A stretch of DNA of 56,787 nucleotides from Capnocytophaga sp. (GCF_030532915.1 NZ_JAUNKD010000008.1:42031-98817); one strand, 5' to 3'. Positions 35,528-44,375 are shown, counted from the first letter of the stretch. Notes: generated from the letters alone by a model not told the origin. Program-made: numbers and translations.

Positions 35528-38500
35528 ATGAAATATTTAACAACATTTGTATGCTGTTTTGTGGTTTTTCTACAAACGATTTATGCGCAAGAAACCATTA
35601 AAACGCAGGTTAAGGCAATTGATGTGATTGCTTTATTTTCAAAAGGTAACGATGTTTTATGGGAAGTTCCCGTATCGCAAAGTGAAAAACTTTTGTTGCG
35701 GTGGAACGAGCAAGAAACGTCTTTTACCAAAAAGGAGGGTATTCGCACTTTTGTCAGTTTTCAAGAGGGCGAACTCGTGGGGATTCTTTCCATCAACAAA
35801 ACCACGGTTTCGGGTGAAGTTACATACAAACACGAACGCATTCAGCTTGTTACTAATTCCGAAGGGTTTTTAGAGATTGCCTCCGAACACAAACACGAAT
35901 GCGGAACTTGCAAAAACGGGACTTGTATGCCTTCAAAAACCGGCAGACCGGCGGCTCGTTCGGGCAAAACTGCTGCGAGTGAAAACAAAGTTGCCAATCG
36001 CGATGTGCTTTTTACATATCGTTTGGCATTACCTGTTTCATATATATCATTCTCTGATTATTCTCGTGTATTTAAGGGCAGTGTTGAAAACGTGAAAAGC
36101 TTTTGGGCAAATGCCGAAGTGCAACTCAATGCTTTTTTTATGCGTGAGTTAGGTATCCGTTTTGAAGTGATTAACGATGAAAAATTAATTATAACAGACT
36201 CTAATACAGATTTTTTTAAAGCAAATACAGCCGAAGGAATGATTGGCAGAGCTACACTTGACCTTGATAAACTCATCGGAAATGAAAATTATGATTTGGG
36301 AATGGTAATGACCACCAATATGAAAATAGGTGGGAATAGGGTAGGGTCAGCAGGTGGACTTGCCTATTTTGATGGGGCATATAACGTTTTAAAGGGGGGG
36401 TCAATGGCTGTTCCGGTTTTGGATGTAATTGCTCACGAAATGGGACATATGTTTGGGTCATCACATACTTTTACCACAGGTGGTGACTACACTTATTTTA
36501 CCGAAACAAACCGTGGGCAGTCTGTAATGAGTTACGGTGATGAGTCAGGTGATTTCTTTTCATTAGTTAGTCTTCATTTTATACGTCAAAAAATGGCAAA
36601 ATTACACTATTATGAGGATAGAGAACGTACAAAACTGGTTAAAGATTCTGTGTTTAATAATTACGTTAATTTTCCATTTGGGGAAAAAATTCCCAATCAA
36701 CCGCCAGTGATTGACCGTAGTAAACTCAAAAAAAGCTATGATTTGCCTAAATATACGTATTTTCAGTTTCAAATTAATGCTACCGACCCTGATGACGCCA
36801 AACTGACCTATATGGCACATCAGGCAGATATTCACAAAAAAAATCAAGCAAAATTTATCACTTTGAAAGGAACCGAGCACAACGTTATTTCTTTTCAACC
36901 TCTTTATGTTGATACCGGAGCTTTTAACCCCGACGCCAAGCCCGTTAAAGACGGAACTTACACGTTTTGGTTGGGTGTAAGTGATGGAAATTCACAGAAA
37001 AAACGCCCCGTGATGTACGATGTATTTGAAACACAAGTCAATTTAAAAGAAGGAAAAACTTTCGAGATTACCTCTTCCACCAAAGATGTGTACCAAGTGG
37101 GCGAAAGCGTAACGCTCAAATGGGCGGTTGATAATAATTTTTTTGACAGAAACAGCAAGGTGCGCATCTTGCTTTCAGATGATTTGGGGAAAACCTACAA
37201 GCACGTGATTGCAGAACAAACCGAAAACGATGGCGAACATACCTTTACCATTCCTAATGTGTTGGTGGGCGTTACCACTTTCGGCAAAGGGAAAAAAGTA
37301 AACCTACCGGCGGGTGTTTTTAAGGTGGAAGTGCTTGACCATATTGCCTATGCGATTACTAATGTAACCCCGTATAAAATAACAAACAATGCGAGGATTC
37401 CTTACGGTGGATTTAAAATCATTCCGGCAGACGGTAATTCGTTGTTGCCGTTGCAGTTTGTTGGCGTATTGCCTCAAAATGAAACGGTTACCTGTGCGAA
37501 GGCTATTCCTGAAAAGCAAACATTGAGTGTTGAGGGCGGTTGTAATCCTTCCGTAAAGGTTACCGAAACGATTAAAAATCAGACCTGTGCGAATAATTAC
37601 GTACTTGAACGCACTTATACCGCTTCTGACAACTGCGGAAGCACTCCCATTACGCACGTACAGCTCATCACGGTTTCCGATGATGAAAAACCCAAATTTG
37701 TAGGTGAGTTGCCCGCGAATATGACTGTCAAAAAAGGCGAAGCACTTCCGCAACAAAAAGAATTGACCGCTACCGACAATTGTACGGAAAATCTTACTGT
37801 TGTAAAATCACAGCACACTTTACAAGAAAATGGAAATGAAGTGGTTATTTACAAATGGGAAGTTACAGACGCTTGTGGTAACAAAACTGAACATACACAA
37901 AAAATAATTGTAACTACCTCACATTTAGCTTTTACAGAAAAATTACCTCAAAACGCAGGTGTTTCTTGTGAAGGTGAAATTCCACCGGCGCCTAAAAACC
38001 TTTCTGTTTCAGGAGACTGTAACCCGAAAGTATCGTTCAAAGAAACAAAAAGCAACGAGAGCTGTTTTTACACCATTACCCGTGTTTGGACGGCGTCTGA
38101 TGATTGTGGCAACAGCATTTCACACACGCAACTCATCACGGTTTCCGACACTGAAAAACCCGAATTTACGGGCGAATTACCGAAAGATATTTCCGTTGAG
38201 GAAGGAAAAATTCCGGCTCAAACCGACCTTTTGGCAACCGATAACTGCACCAAATCGCTTCGAATTGTTAAAGATAGCGATGAAATTACCGAAAACGGAC
38301 AAAAAGTTATCGTTTATAAATGGACAGCCACTGATGCTTGCGGAAATGCCTCGGAGTACATACAAAAAATCACCGTTTTGCAAAAGAAACCCGATTTGAG
38401 CCTTCCGCCAACCGACACCGAACCGCAATTACAAAAAGAGATGGTGATTTATAACGGCGTTTCCACCGAAAACGGCTCGGAAAATTATTTGAAAATCGAA

Positions 38501-38734
38501 CCGATTGAGGCTTACAAAAACTTGCATATTGAAATTTTTAATGAACTCGGTCAGAAGGTCTTTCAAGCAAAAGATTACCAACGTAAAGGCGGAATTTTCA
38601 GAGGTTATGCCAACGTTAACGGTGTGGTTGGCAAAGGGAAACGCCTCCCAACCGGAACGTATTTCTATATTTTGAAATATCAGGACCAACACGGAAATCA
38701 TTTCACCAAGCAAGGCTATGTGTTTGTACGATAA
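35528..38734 (+). CDS. Secreted metzincin protease with T9SS type B sorting domain, paralog 3
   Basis: 1068 aa. Signal peptide about 1-20 (FLQTIYAQ). Propeptide-like region with HECGTCKNGTC before KTGRPAARS. Catalytic motif HEMGHMFGSSH (His303, Glu304, His307, His313) and Met-turn SVMSYG. VRILLSDDLGKTYKHVIAE is common to all three. Four Cys-containing HYR/Ig-like modules in two pairs follow (LPANMTVKKGEALPQQ, LPKDISVEEGKIPAQT). The C-terminal sorting domain is nearly identical to that of paralog 2, also at DNA level, suggesting recent duplication or conversion. Closest homologous peptidases are reprolysin-like metzincins; target proteins are unknown. Confidence 0.92.
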   Translation: MKYLTTFVCCFVVFLQTIYAQETIKTQVKAIDVIALFSKGNDVLWEVPVSQSEKLLLRWNEQETSFTKKEGIRTFVSFQEGELVGILSINKTTVSGEVTYKHERIQLVTNSEGFLEIASEHKHECGTCKNGTCMPSKTGRPAARSGKTAASENKVANRDVLFTYRLALPVSYISFSDYSRVFKGSVENVKSFWANAEVQLNAFFMRELGIRFEVINDEKLIITDSNTDFFKANTAEGMIGRATLDLDKLIGNENYDLGMVMTTNMKIGGNRVGSAGGLAYFDGAYNVLKGGSMAVPVLDVIAHEMGHMFGSSHTFTTGGDYTYFTETNRGQSVMSYGDESGDFFSLVSLHFIRQKMAKLHYYEDRERTKLVKDSVFNNYVNFPFGEKIPNQPPVIDRSKLKKSYDLPKYTYFQFQINATDPDDAKLTYMAHQADIHKKNQAKFITLKGTEHNVISFQPLYVDTGAFNPDAKPVKDGTYTFWLGVSDGNSQKKRPVMYDVFETQVNLKEGKTFEITSSTKDVYQVGESVTLKWAVDNNFFDRNSKVRILLSDDLGKTYKHVIAEQTENDGEHTFTIPNVLVGVTTFGKGKKVNLPAGVFKVEVLDHIAYAITNVTPYKITNNARIPYGGFKIIPADGNSLLPLQFVGVLPQNETVTCAKAIPEKQTLSVEGGCNPSVKVTETIKNQTCANNYVLERTYTASDNCGSTPITHVQLITVSDDEKPKFVGELPANMTVKKGEALPQQKELTATDNCTENLTVVKSQHTLQENGNEVVIYKWEVTDACGNKTEHTQKIIVTTSHLAFTEKLPQNAGVSCEGEIPPAPKNLSVSGDCNPKVSFKETKSNESCFYTITRVWTASDDCGNSISHTQLITVSDTEKPEFTGELPKDISVEEGKIPAQTDLLATDNCTKSLRIVKDSDEITENGQKVIVYKWTATDACGNASEYIQKITVLQKKPDLSLPPTDTEPQLQKEMVIYNGVSTENGSENYLKIEPIEAYKNLHIEIFNELGQKVFQAKDYQRKGGIFRGYANVNGVVGKGKRLPTGTYFYILKYQDQHGNHFTKQGYVFVR

Positions 38735-38749
38735 AATTTGTGATTGAGC

Positions 38750-38771
38750 GTTGTTTGAACCTTCAAACAAC
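38750..38771. repeat. 10-bp-stem hairpin after protease paralog 3
   Basis: GTTGTTTGAA at 38750-38759 is exactly complementary to 38762-38771 with a CC loop. The right arm includes the first CAAAC unit of the phased array. There is no T run on the plus strand, so termination is uncertain. Confidence 0.65.
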
Positions 38772-38906
38772 CTCAAAACCATTTCAAACTATCTTCAAAA
38801 CAATCTTTAAACATTTAATCTTTGGCAAAGTTTGCAAACTTTGCCAAAGATTACAATTGTTAACAATTCTCAAACCATTTCAAACTTTCTCAAACAATTC
38901 TCAAAC
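38764..38906 (+). repeat. Helically phased CAAAC decamer arrays
   Basis: C/TAAAC or CAAAA begins at 38764, 38774, 38785, 38796 and 38808, then after a palindrome at 38871, 38881, 38891 and 38902. Steps are 10-12 bp, close to the DNA helical repeat. It occupies the gap between protease paralog 3 and the second SusC gene. Confidence 0.8.
38817..38852. repeat. 36-bp perfect palindrome
   Basis: The left half AATCTTTGGCAAAGTTTG is followed immediately by its exact reverse complement, with no spacer. It lies between the two phased arrays. The left half itself contains the shorter inverted repeat CTTTGGCAAAG. Confidence 0.9.
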
Positions 38907-38963
38907 AAACTTTTAAGCTATTTTCAAATAAAGTTTAAAAAACGTAAATATTTTTTTGCTTAT

Positions 38964-38996
38964 TTTGATGATGGTAAGATATATTTTATATCTTTG
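38964..38996 (+). promoter_or_regulatory. Promoter of the second SusC/SusD operon
   Basis: TTTG at 38964-38967 and TATCTTTG at 38989-38996 (21-bp gap), 33 bp before the ATG at 39030. Confidence 0.65.
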
Positions 38997-39029
38997 TCCC
39001 GATACATAAAAAAATAATTAATTTTTACT

Positions 39030-42000
39030 ATGCAAAATCACGGGAAAAGTTATTTGAAATGGAAACTATCAGCATTATTTTTTACTTTGCTGATGGGTGT
39101 TTCTTTTGCGCAAACGCGAGAGGTTAAAGGGCGTGTTACTGATGACAACAATCATCCCATTCCGGGGGTAAACGTCATTATCAAGGGTATAAATCTTGGA
39201 GTGATGACCAATATGGAAGGGGAGTATATTATTAAAGCAGACACCGGTGACGTGTTGCGCTTTTCGTTTATTGGTTTTAAAACCGAAGAGAAAAGAGTAG
39301 GTGAAAGCACAAAAATGATTAACATCGTTATGAAAGAAGATGTTACCGAACTTGATGATGTGGTGGTTGTCGGCTACGGAACTGCTAAAAACGTCAGCAC
39401 GGTAGTGGGTTCGGTGGTGAAGGTGGATAGTGAAAAAATCTCGAACAAACCTTCGGCGAGTTTGCTTGATGCCTTGCAAGGAAAAGTGGCGGGTCTTTCG
39501 ATTTCATCAAGTTCGGGAGAGCCTAGCTCTGCCGGAACGATTCGCTTGCACGGAATAGGTTCCGTTAATGGTGGGGGAGAACCTTTGTATGTTCTTGATG
39601 GGTCGCCGGTGTCAAGAAGTGTGGTTATTTTTATGAATCCAAATGATTTTGAGAGTGTTACGGTTTTGAAAGATGCTTCGGCAACTTCTATCTACGGAAC
39701 AAGAGCCGCCAACGGGGTTATTTACATCACCACTAAAAAAGGAAAGGGTAGTGATTCGGCTACTTTTTCAGTAAGTTCACAATATGGATTGTCATTTTTA
39801 GCCAGTCGTGCCTTTTTTGATGACTTTATGAACTTAGAAGAATATAGCCAATATATGGTTGAAAAAGAAAAAATGGGGTTTGGATACAACGGAGAATTTA
39901 CCGAAGAGTGGCGAAATAATCTTTTAAGTCAGGAAAACCCACCCAATACACGTTGGGACAGAGTGTATTTTAGAGATTATCGCCCCAGTCAGCAAATTAC
40001 CGTTTCGGCATCAGGGGGGAACACCAAAACACGTTACTATATTTCGGGAGGATATTTCAGCCAAGAAGGGATGATGTATAAATCTAACTTTGAGCGTTTT
40101 ACAGCACGACTTAACTTAAATGCTACACTTAACAATTGGCTTAAAACTAATATAAGTATTTCAACGGGGTATAGTGAATATATGCAGAATCCTAACACGG
40201 GATCAAATGCCGATTACGGAAGTTTGGGAATCTTGTATCCGCCACATTACAGAGATGTTGATGAGAAAGGGAAACGTTATGATGTAATTCCGGATTTGTT
40301 ATTGCCTCACCCACATTATATTGCCGAGAACACTCCGTCAGTAACTAAAAATATTAGTTTGATTCCGCAATTGAGTTTAACAGCTACACCAATTAAAAAT
40401 TTGACCATTAAATCACAACTCGGAATAGAATATCGGGATAGTAGAGCGCATTCGTATGAAAAACCTTCTTACCGAGAAGAAAGCAACTTACGTAATTATA
40501 GAGAAGACCTTCCATTTACCTCTCGTTCAAGTACCCCTATTCTTAAACAAACATTGACCAACACGGCTGAATACAAACTTGATTTTGCACCCAAGAGAGA
40601 ACTAACCTTTTTGTTGGGGCAAGAAAGTATAAAAGATGAATATTCTACGCTGGGAGGTAGGTCAGAGGGACAAACTTCTGACGAGGCAACGATGATTATT
40701 CACGGAAACAAGAATATAAAGGTGTATGACGGGCACCAGGTTACTACGTTTAACTCGTTTTTCTTGCGTTTGGATTATATCCACGACAATAAGTATTTCT
40801 TTGATGTATCAGTTCGTAGAGACGGGTCATCTCGTTTCGGGAAAAACAATCAATATACCAACTTTTGGGCGGTGGGAGCGCTTTGGAAAGCGGGTGAGGA
40901 AAACTTCCTGAAAAAAGCCTCGTGGCTTGACCGATTGGATTTAAAATACAGCGTGGGAACCAGCGGAAATGCTGATGCCATAAACGATTACCTGCATCTG
41001 TCGTTAGCCAGTAACACACAGTTTTATAAAGACAGACCTTCATACGTGTTGTCATCACCCGGAAATCCTGATTTGCAATGGCAAAAGCAAATCAAACAGA
41101 CTTTGGGGCTTAACGTAGGCTTGTTCAAACGCGTGTATTTGAATACGGAATTGTACTATCGTCTCATTTCTGATATGCTCACCGGTATCGCTCGTCCCAC
41201 CTTCTCAGGAAATGCGGGAATTTCAGAAAACGGAGGTGAATTGCGCCATCGGGGTATTGACGTATCGTTATCGGTTGATGTGCTTAAAGGAAAAGACTTT
41301 TTCATAGCTCCTTTTCTATCATTTAACTACAATCAAGAGAAAGTGTTATCGCTTCATGAAGGTAAAAAATCGGTTGTAGTTGATGTGACATCAGAGGCAT
41401 ACATCGTAGGTGAGCCTATACGTTATTACTACCCGATGTTTTATCGGATAAACCCCGATGACGGAAGAGCGCAATGGTTTTTACCGGGTGATGACCCTAC
41501 GGTAATGAATAATAACACAGCGCAGGTAACAACTGATTTTAACTCGGAAAAATTAAAACAAAACACAGGAGTCAGTCGTTATGCACCGATTAATGGAGGA
41601 TTTGGTTTGGAAGCCGGATATAAAAACTTCCGATTTAATATGGCATTTGCCTATACTTTTGGGAAATATAGCGTCAATATAGACCGATACCGTACCGAAA
41701 ATCCTATTGCAACCATCGGTTGGCCGAATTCAAATCAAAGCCGAAGAGTGTTGGAAAATGTTTGGAAACAACCTGGTGATATTGCCACCTTCCCGAGCTA
41801 TCAACATAACCAACCTTTCACGGAGAAAGACGACCGTTTGATTGAAAATGCGTCGTATATACGTATGAAAGATATTACATTGAGTTATTCCTTATCGGAA
41901 GATATATTACGACAAATAGGTTTCTTTAAAGAATTGCGATTCTATACCACGGGTCGTAACTTGTTGACTTTCACAAATTACAGAGGCATAGACCCTGAGT

Positions 42001-42083
42001 TTGATGTATCCCTTTCACCATCAGCAGGGGGCGGTAACCCGAATACCAAGCAATATACTTTCGGGATAGATATTAAATTTTAA
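39030..42083 (+). CDS. SusC/RagA-family TonB-linked outer-membrane transporter (second copy)
   Basis: 1017 aa. Signal peptide to about residue 28 (LLMGVSFAQ). Regulatory-like domain REVKGRVTDDNNHPIPGVNV to GEYIIKADTGD, then DVVVVGYGTAKNVSTV and the plug with IRLHGIGSVNGGGEPLYVLD, then VTVLKDASATSIYGTRAANG. Barrel to the end (YTFGIDIKF). First of two genes with SusD 12 bp downstream. It follows directly on the three protease genes in the same orientation but has its own promoter. Peptides or glycopeptides released by the proteases are plausible ligands (inference). Confidence 0.95.
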   Translation: MQNHGKSYLKWKLSALFFTLLMGVSFAQTREVKGRVTDDNNHPIPGVNVIIKGINLGVMTNMEGEYIIKADTGDVLRFSFIGFKTEEKRVGESTKMINIVMKEDVTELDDVVVVGYGTAKNVSTVVGSVVKVDSEKISNKPSASLLDALQGKVAGLSISSSSGEPSSAGTIRLHGIGSVNGGGEPLYVLDGSPVSRSVVIFMNPNDFESVTVLKDASATSIYGTRAANGVIYITTKKGKGSDSATFSVSSQYGLSFLASRAFFDDFMNLEEYSQYMVEKEKMGFGYNGEFTEEWRNNLLSQENPPNTRWDRVYFRDYRPSQQITVSASGGNTKTRYYISGGYFSQEGMMYKSNFERFTARLNLNATLNNWLKTNISISTGYSEYMQNPNTGSNADYGSLGILYPPHYRDVDEKGKRYDVIPDLLLPHPHYIAENTPSVTKNISLIPQLSLTATPIKNLTIKSQLGIEYRDSRAHSYEKPSYREESNLRNYREDLPFTSRSSTPILKQTLTNTAEYKLDFAPKRELTFLLGQESIKDEYSTLGGRSEGQTSDEATMIIHGNKNIKVYDGHQVTTFNSFFLRLDYIHDNKYFFDVSVRRDGSSRFGKNNQYTNFWAVGALWKAGEENFLKKASWLDRLDLKYSVGTSGNADAINDYLHLSLASNTQFYKDRPSYVLSSPGNPDLQWQKQIKQTLGLNVGLFKRVYLNTELYYRLISDMLTGIARPTFSGNAGISENGGELRHRGIDVSLSVDVLKGKDFFIAPFLSFNYNQEKVLSLHEGKKSVVVDVTSEAYIVGEPIRYYYPMFYRINPDDGRAQWFLPGDDPTVMNNNTAQVTTDFNSEKLKQNTGVSRYAPINGGFGLEAGYKNFRFNMAFAYTFGKYSVNIDRYRTENPIATIGWPNSNQSRRVLENVWKQPGDIATFPSYQHNQPFTEKDDRLIENASYIRMKDITLSYSLSEDILRQIGFFKELRFYTTGRNLLTFTNYRGIDPEFDVSLSPSAGGGNPNTKQYTFGIDIKF

Positions 42084-42095
42084 AACAGACAAACA

Positions 42096-43640
42096 ATGAA
42101 AATAGTTAATAAATACATAATAGCGATTGCAGGAGCTTTAACGCTGGGTAGTTGTGTTGATTTGGATCAGTCTCCGTACGAAAGCATCGCAGTGGGCAGA
42201 ACTTTTAAAAACATACGTGATATAGAGTTGTGGCGCAACGGTATGTACGTTAAACTTCGTAACCAAGTGTACGGAGAGTATATGCTCTATAATGACATAC
42301 AAGGTGATTTAATCAATGCGCTGCGGAGCCATTACGCTGAAGGATATGGTCCTATACATCGTTGGGAAACGCTAAACTCATCTCACTCCGGATTCAACAG
42401 CATATGGTCAGGGGCATATAGTCTTATTTCCAATGCCAATGTCGCTTTGGAGGGGCAGGCAAACATCACACCTAAAAATGATGCTGAGCGTTTACAACTC
42501 AATCTTTATATTGGTGAGATACATTTAGCACGGGCGTATATGTACACCCGTTTGGTAACTTCTTTCTGTAAAATCTATGACCCTGCTACAGCATCATCTG
42601 ATTTAGGCGTTCCGTTAGAAAAGGTTTACAACGTAAAAACCCAAAACAAAAGAGCTACCGTGCAAGAGGTTTATGATTTTATTCTTGAAGACATTGCAAA
42701 GGCTGAAAAACTATTGAATTTGAAAGATGCAAATGGAGCTATGATTCAATTGCCTTGGGAAATGCCCCAACCTCAACCACAGCCTCGACCCGGTGCTGAA
42801 GTCTTTACCATTGATGCGGCAAAAGCTCTTAAAGCTCGTGTGTTGCTCTTTATGGGAAGATGGAAAGAGGCTCAAGAAGTTGCCGAAAGTTTATTGGCAA
42901 ATTATCCGTTAGCACAAAATGCTTCCACTCTTCAAGACATTTGGTATAAAGATAACGGACAAGAAAGTATTACACAATTGTTCGTATCTATCCAAGACCA
43001 ATTGCCATCAGAAAATAGCATTTATGCAGCGTTAACGGAAGGAAATTACAGCCCTCAATTTATCCCAAGTCAATGGGTGGTTGATTTGTACGAAGACACC
43101 GATTACAGAAAAGCTGTTTATTTCAAGAAAACAGATGTAAGAATTGGTTTTGGAAGTACAAAAGTGCCTAATATTCAGATTATTAACAAGTTTCCTGGAA
43201 ATCCCACTTTACAGTCGGGCAGTGAACCTAGATATGCTCACGCACCAAAAGTTTTTCGTATTGCCGAAATGTATTTGATAGCCAGTGAAGCCGCTTTCAA
43301 GAAGGGTGACGAAACAAAAGCTCGTGAACACCTAAACACGTTAAGACAGGCACGCGGGCTTTCAGCGGTTACCGCCTCTGGAAATGCTCTTTGGGAAGAA
43401 ATCAAAAACGAGCGCTTGCGTGAATTAGCGTTTGAAGGCTTCCGATTACTCGACTTAAAACGTTGGAAAGAGCCCGTAATACGCAAAGAACCCCAACAAC
43501 AAGCGATGAGTATATTGTCAAAAACTCCTGTAAATCAGTTTTATGAGCTGAATCGCTCGGCTGATGATTTCAAGTTTGTGTGGCCTATTCCCGCTTGGGA
43601 TAAAAAACACGGAGAATTACAACAAAATCCGGGATGGTAA
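42096..43640 (+). CDS. SusD/RagB-family lipoprotein (second copy)
   Basis: 514 aa. Lipobox ends at Cys20 (ALTLGSC), then VDLDQSPYESIAVGRTFKN. Helical SusD scaffold with LYIGEIHLARAYMYTRLV and the C-terminal elements RIAEMYLIASEAAFKKGDE, ARGLSAV and RLRELAFEGFRLLDLKRW, ending PGW. A Pro/Gln/Arg-rich loop (PQPQPQPRPG, about residues 226-235) is unusual and may be exposed. Lid protein for the upstream SusC barrel; a clear terminator follows. Confidence 0.95.
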   Translation: MKIVNKYIIAIAGALTLGSCVDLDQSPYESIAVGRTFKNIRDIELWRNGMYVKLRNQVYGEYMLYNDIQGDLINALRSHYAEGYGPIHRWETLNSSHSGFNSIWSGAYSLISNANVALEGQANITPKNDAERLQLNLYIGEIHLARAYMYTRLVTSFCKIYDPATASSDLGVPLEKVYNVKTQNKRATVQEVYDFILEDIAKAEKLLNLKDANGAMIQLPWEMPQPQPQPRPGAEVFTIDAAKALKARVLLFMGRWKEAQEVAESLLANYPLAQNASTLQDIWYKDNGQESITQLFVSIQDQLPSENSIYAALTEGNYSPQFIPSQWVVDLYEDTDYRKAVYFKKTDVRIGFGSTKVPNIQIINKFPGNPTLQSGSEPRYAHAPKVFRIAEMYLIASEAAFKKGDETKAREHLNTLRQARGLSAVTASGNALWEEIKNERLRELAFEGFRLLDLKRWKEPVIRKEPQQQAMSILSKTPVNQFYELNRSADDFKFVWPIPAWDKKHGELQQNPGW

Positions 43641-43663
43641 TAAATTAGTGTTTCATACATTTG

Positions 43664-43697
43664 CCGGGCTTGCGCATTGCGCAAGTTCGGTTTTTTT
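43664..43697 (+). terminator. Terminator after the second SusCD operon
   Basis: A 12-bp stem with two G-U pairs (43664-43675 with 43679-43690), loop ATT, then T7. Confidence 0.92.
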
Positions 43698-43700
43698 ATG

Positions 43701-43740
43701 GTTTAAAGTGGTTTGAGTATTTTGAGAGTGGTTGAAAATC
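43701..43740 (-). repeat. Four phased decamers
   Basis: Four consecutive 10-base blocks start GTTTAA, GTTTGA, TTTGAG and GTTGAA at 43701, 43711, 43721 and 43731. Read on the minus strand they match the CAAAC decamer family of 38764-38906. They sit between the SusD terminator and the pseudogene toxin. Confidence 0.7.
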
Positions 43741-44156
43741 AACGTTTATTGTATATAAATTTGAGTTTTTGTGGGGTGTAGTTTTCAAAAGCCTTATCAG
43801 AGCTTACCAGTGCTATTTTCTCAGTAATGGCCTGTGAGATAATAAAACGGTCAATGAGGTCGGTTTTTTCTTCGATTATGTTTAGTGTTGCATAAGTTTG
43901 GGTGTGTTCGTTTTTGGTGTGGAGAATTTTAAAATCCAACTCATTTGTGATAAAGTCAAATATTTGTTGGGTGGTTTTGAATTTTGTTTTTAGCTTACCC
44001 TTCTCAAATAAGTATTTAATTTCCATTAGGCTTAATGAACTAACGTATAAGACATTGTGATAATCTTCTAAAATACTTTTTGTGTCTTTTGAAATGTCGT
44101 CATTCTTTTCAGTGAATGATGAAGATAACGATATTGGTATCCAATAAACATCTCAT
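43739..44156 (-). pseudogene. Frameshifted VapC-type PIN-domain toxin
   Basis: The ATG at 44156 gives MRCLLDTNIVIFIIH then a stop; removing one A from the AA at 44115-44116 (plus strand) restores a 138-aa PIN protein of the same length as the intact neighbour (44457-44873), including LYVSSLSLMEIKYLF, the acidic motif LIDRFIISQAI and the identical C-terminus TPQKLKFIYNKR. Total length is 418 nt, one more than the intact copy, which confirms a single-base insertion. The downstream open piece of 95 codons lacks the first catalytic Asp, so no active ribonuclease is expected. Sequence error is the alternative. Confidence 0.85.
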
Positions 44157-44161
44157 ACGGA

Positions 44162-44351
44162 TTATTTTAAAACGGCTTTCATATCCAAAATTTTAATATA
44201 TCCTCCTTCGGCTTTAATTTTTCTCATAAAATATCCGGCTTTGGAAATTCTTTTGCCGTTTTCGTCGTAAAAAATAGTCTTTTTTTTCTGTAGTTTTTTC
44301 AGGTTTATCCAAAACGGACTTCTTTTCTGATTTTTTAGTTGTTGCGTTCAT
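44162..44351 (-). pseudogene. Frameshifted antitoxin of the degenerate TA copy
   Basis: The first 24 codons (MNATTKKSEKKSVLDKPEKT and on) equal the intact antitoxin at 44881-45063, but just after a run of eight A the sequence lacks two bases, and the frame is lost. Reading on in the shifted frame gives FYDENGKRISKAGYFMRK and ends ILDMKAVLK, clearly homologous to the intact protein. The toxin gene downstream is also frameshifted, so the whole copy looks decayed. Confidence 0.82.
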
Positions 44352-44367
44352 AACTTTATATTTTTTG

Positions 44368-44375
44368 CAAAGGTA
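44368..44375 (-). promoter_or_regulatory. -7 box retained upstream of the degenerate TA copy
   Basis: Minus-strand TACCTTTG with the same flanks and the same distance to the ATG as in the intact copy (45080-45087). Confidence 0.55.

Noticed and set aside
38817-38852. Palindrome as a Rho-independent terminator
   Set aside because: No T run follows on either strand and it is 83 bp from the stop codon with another hairpin between.
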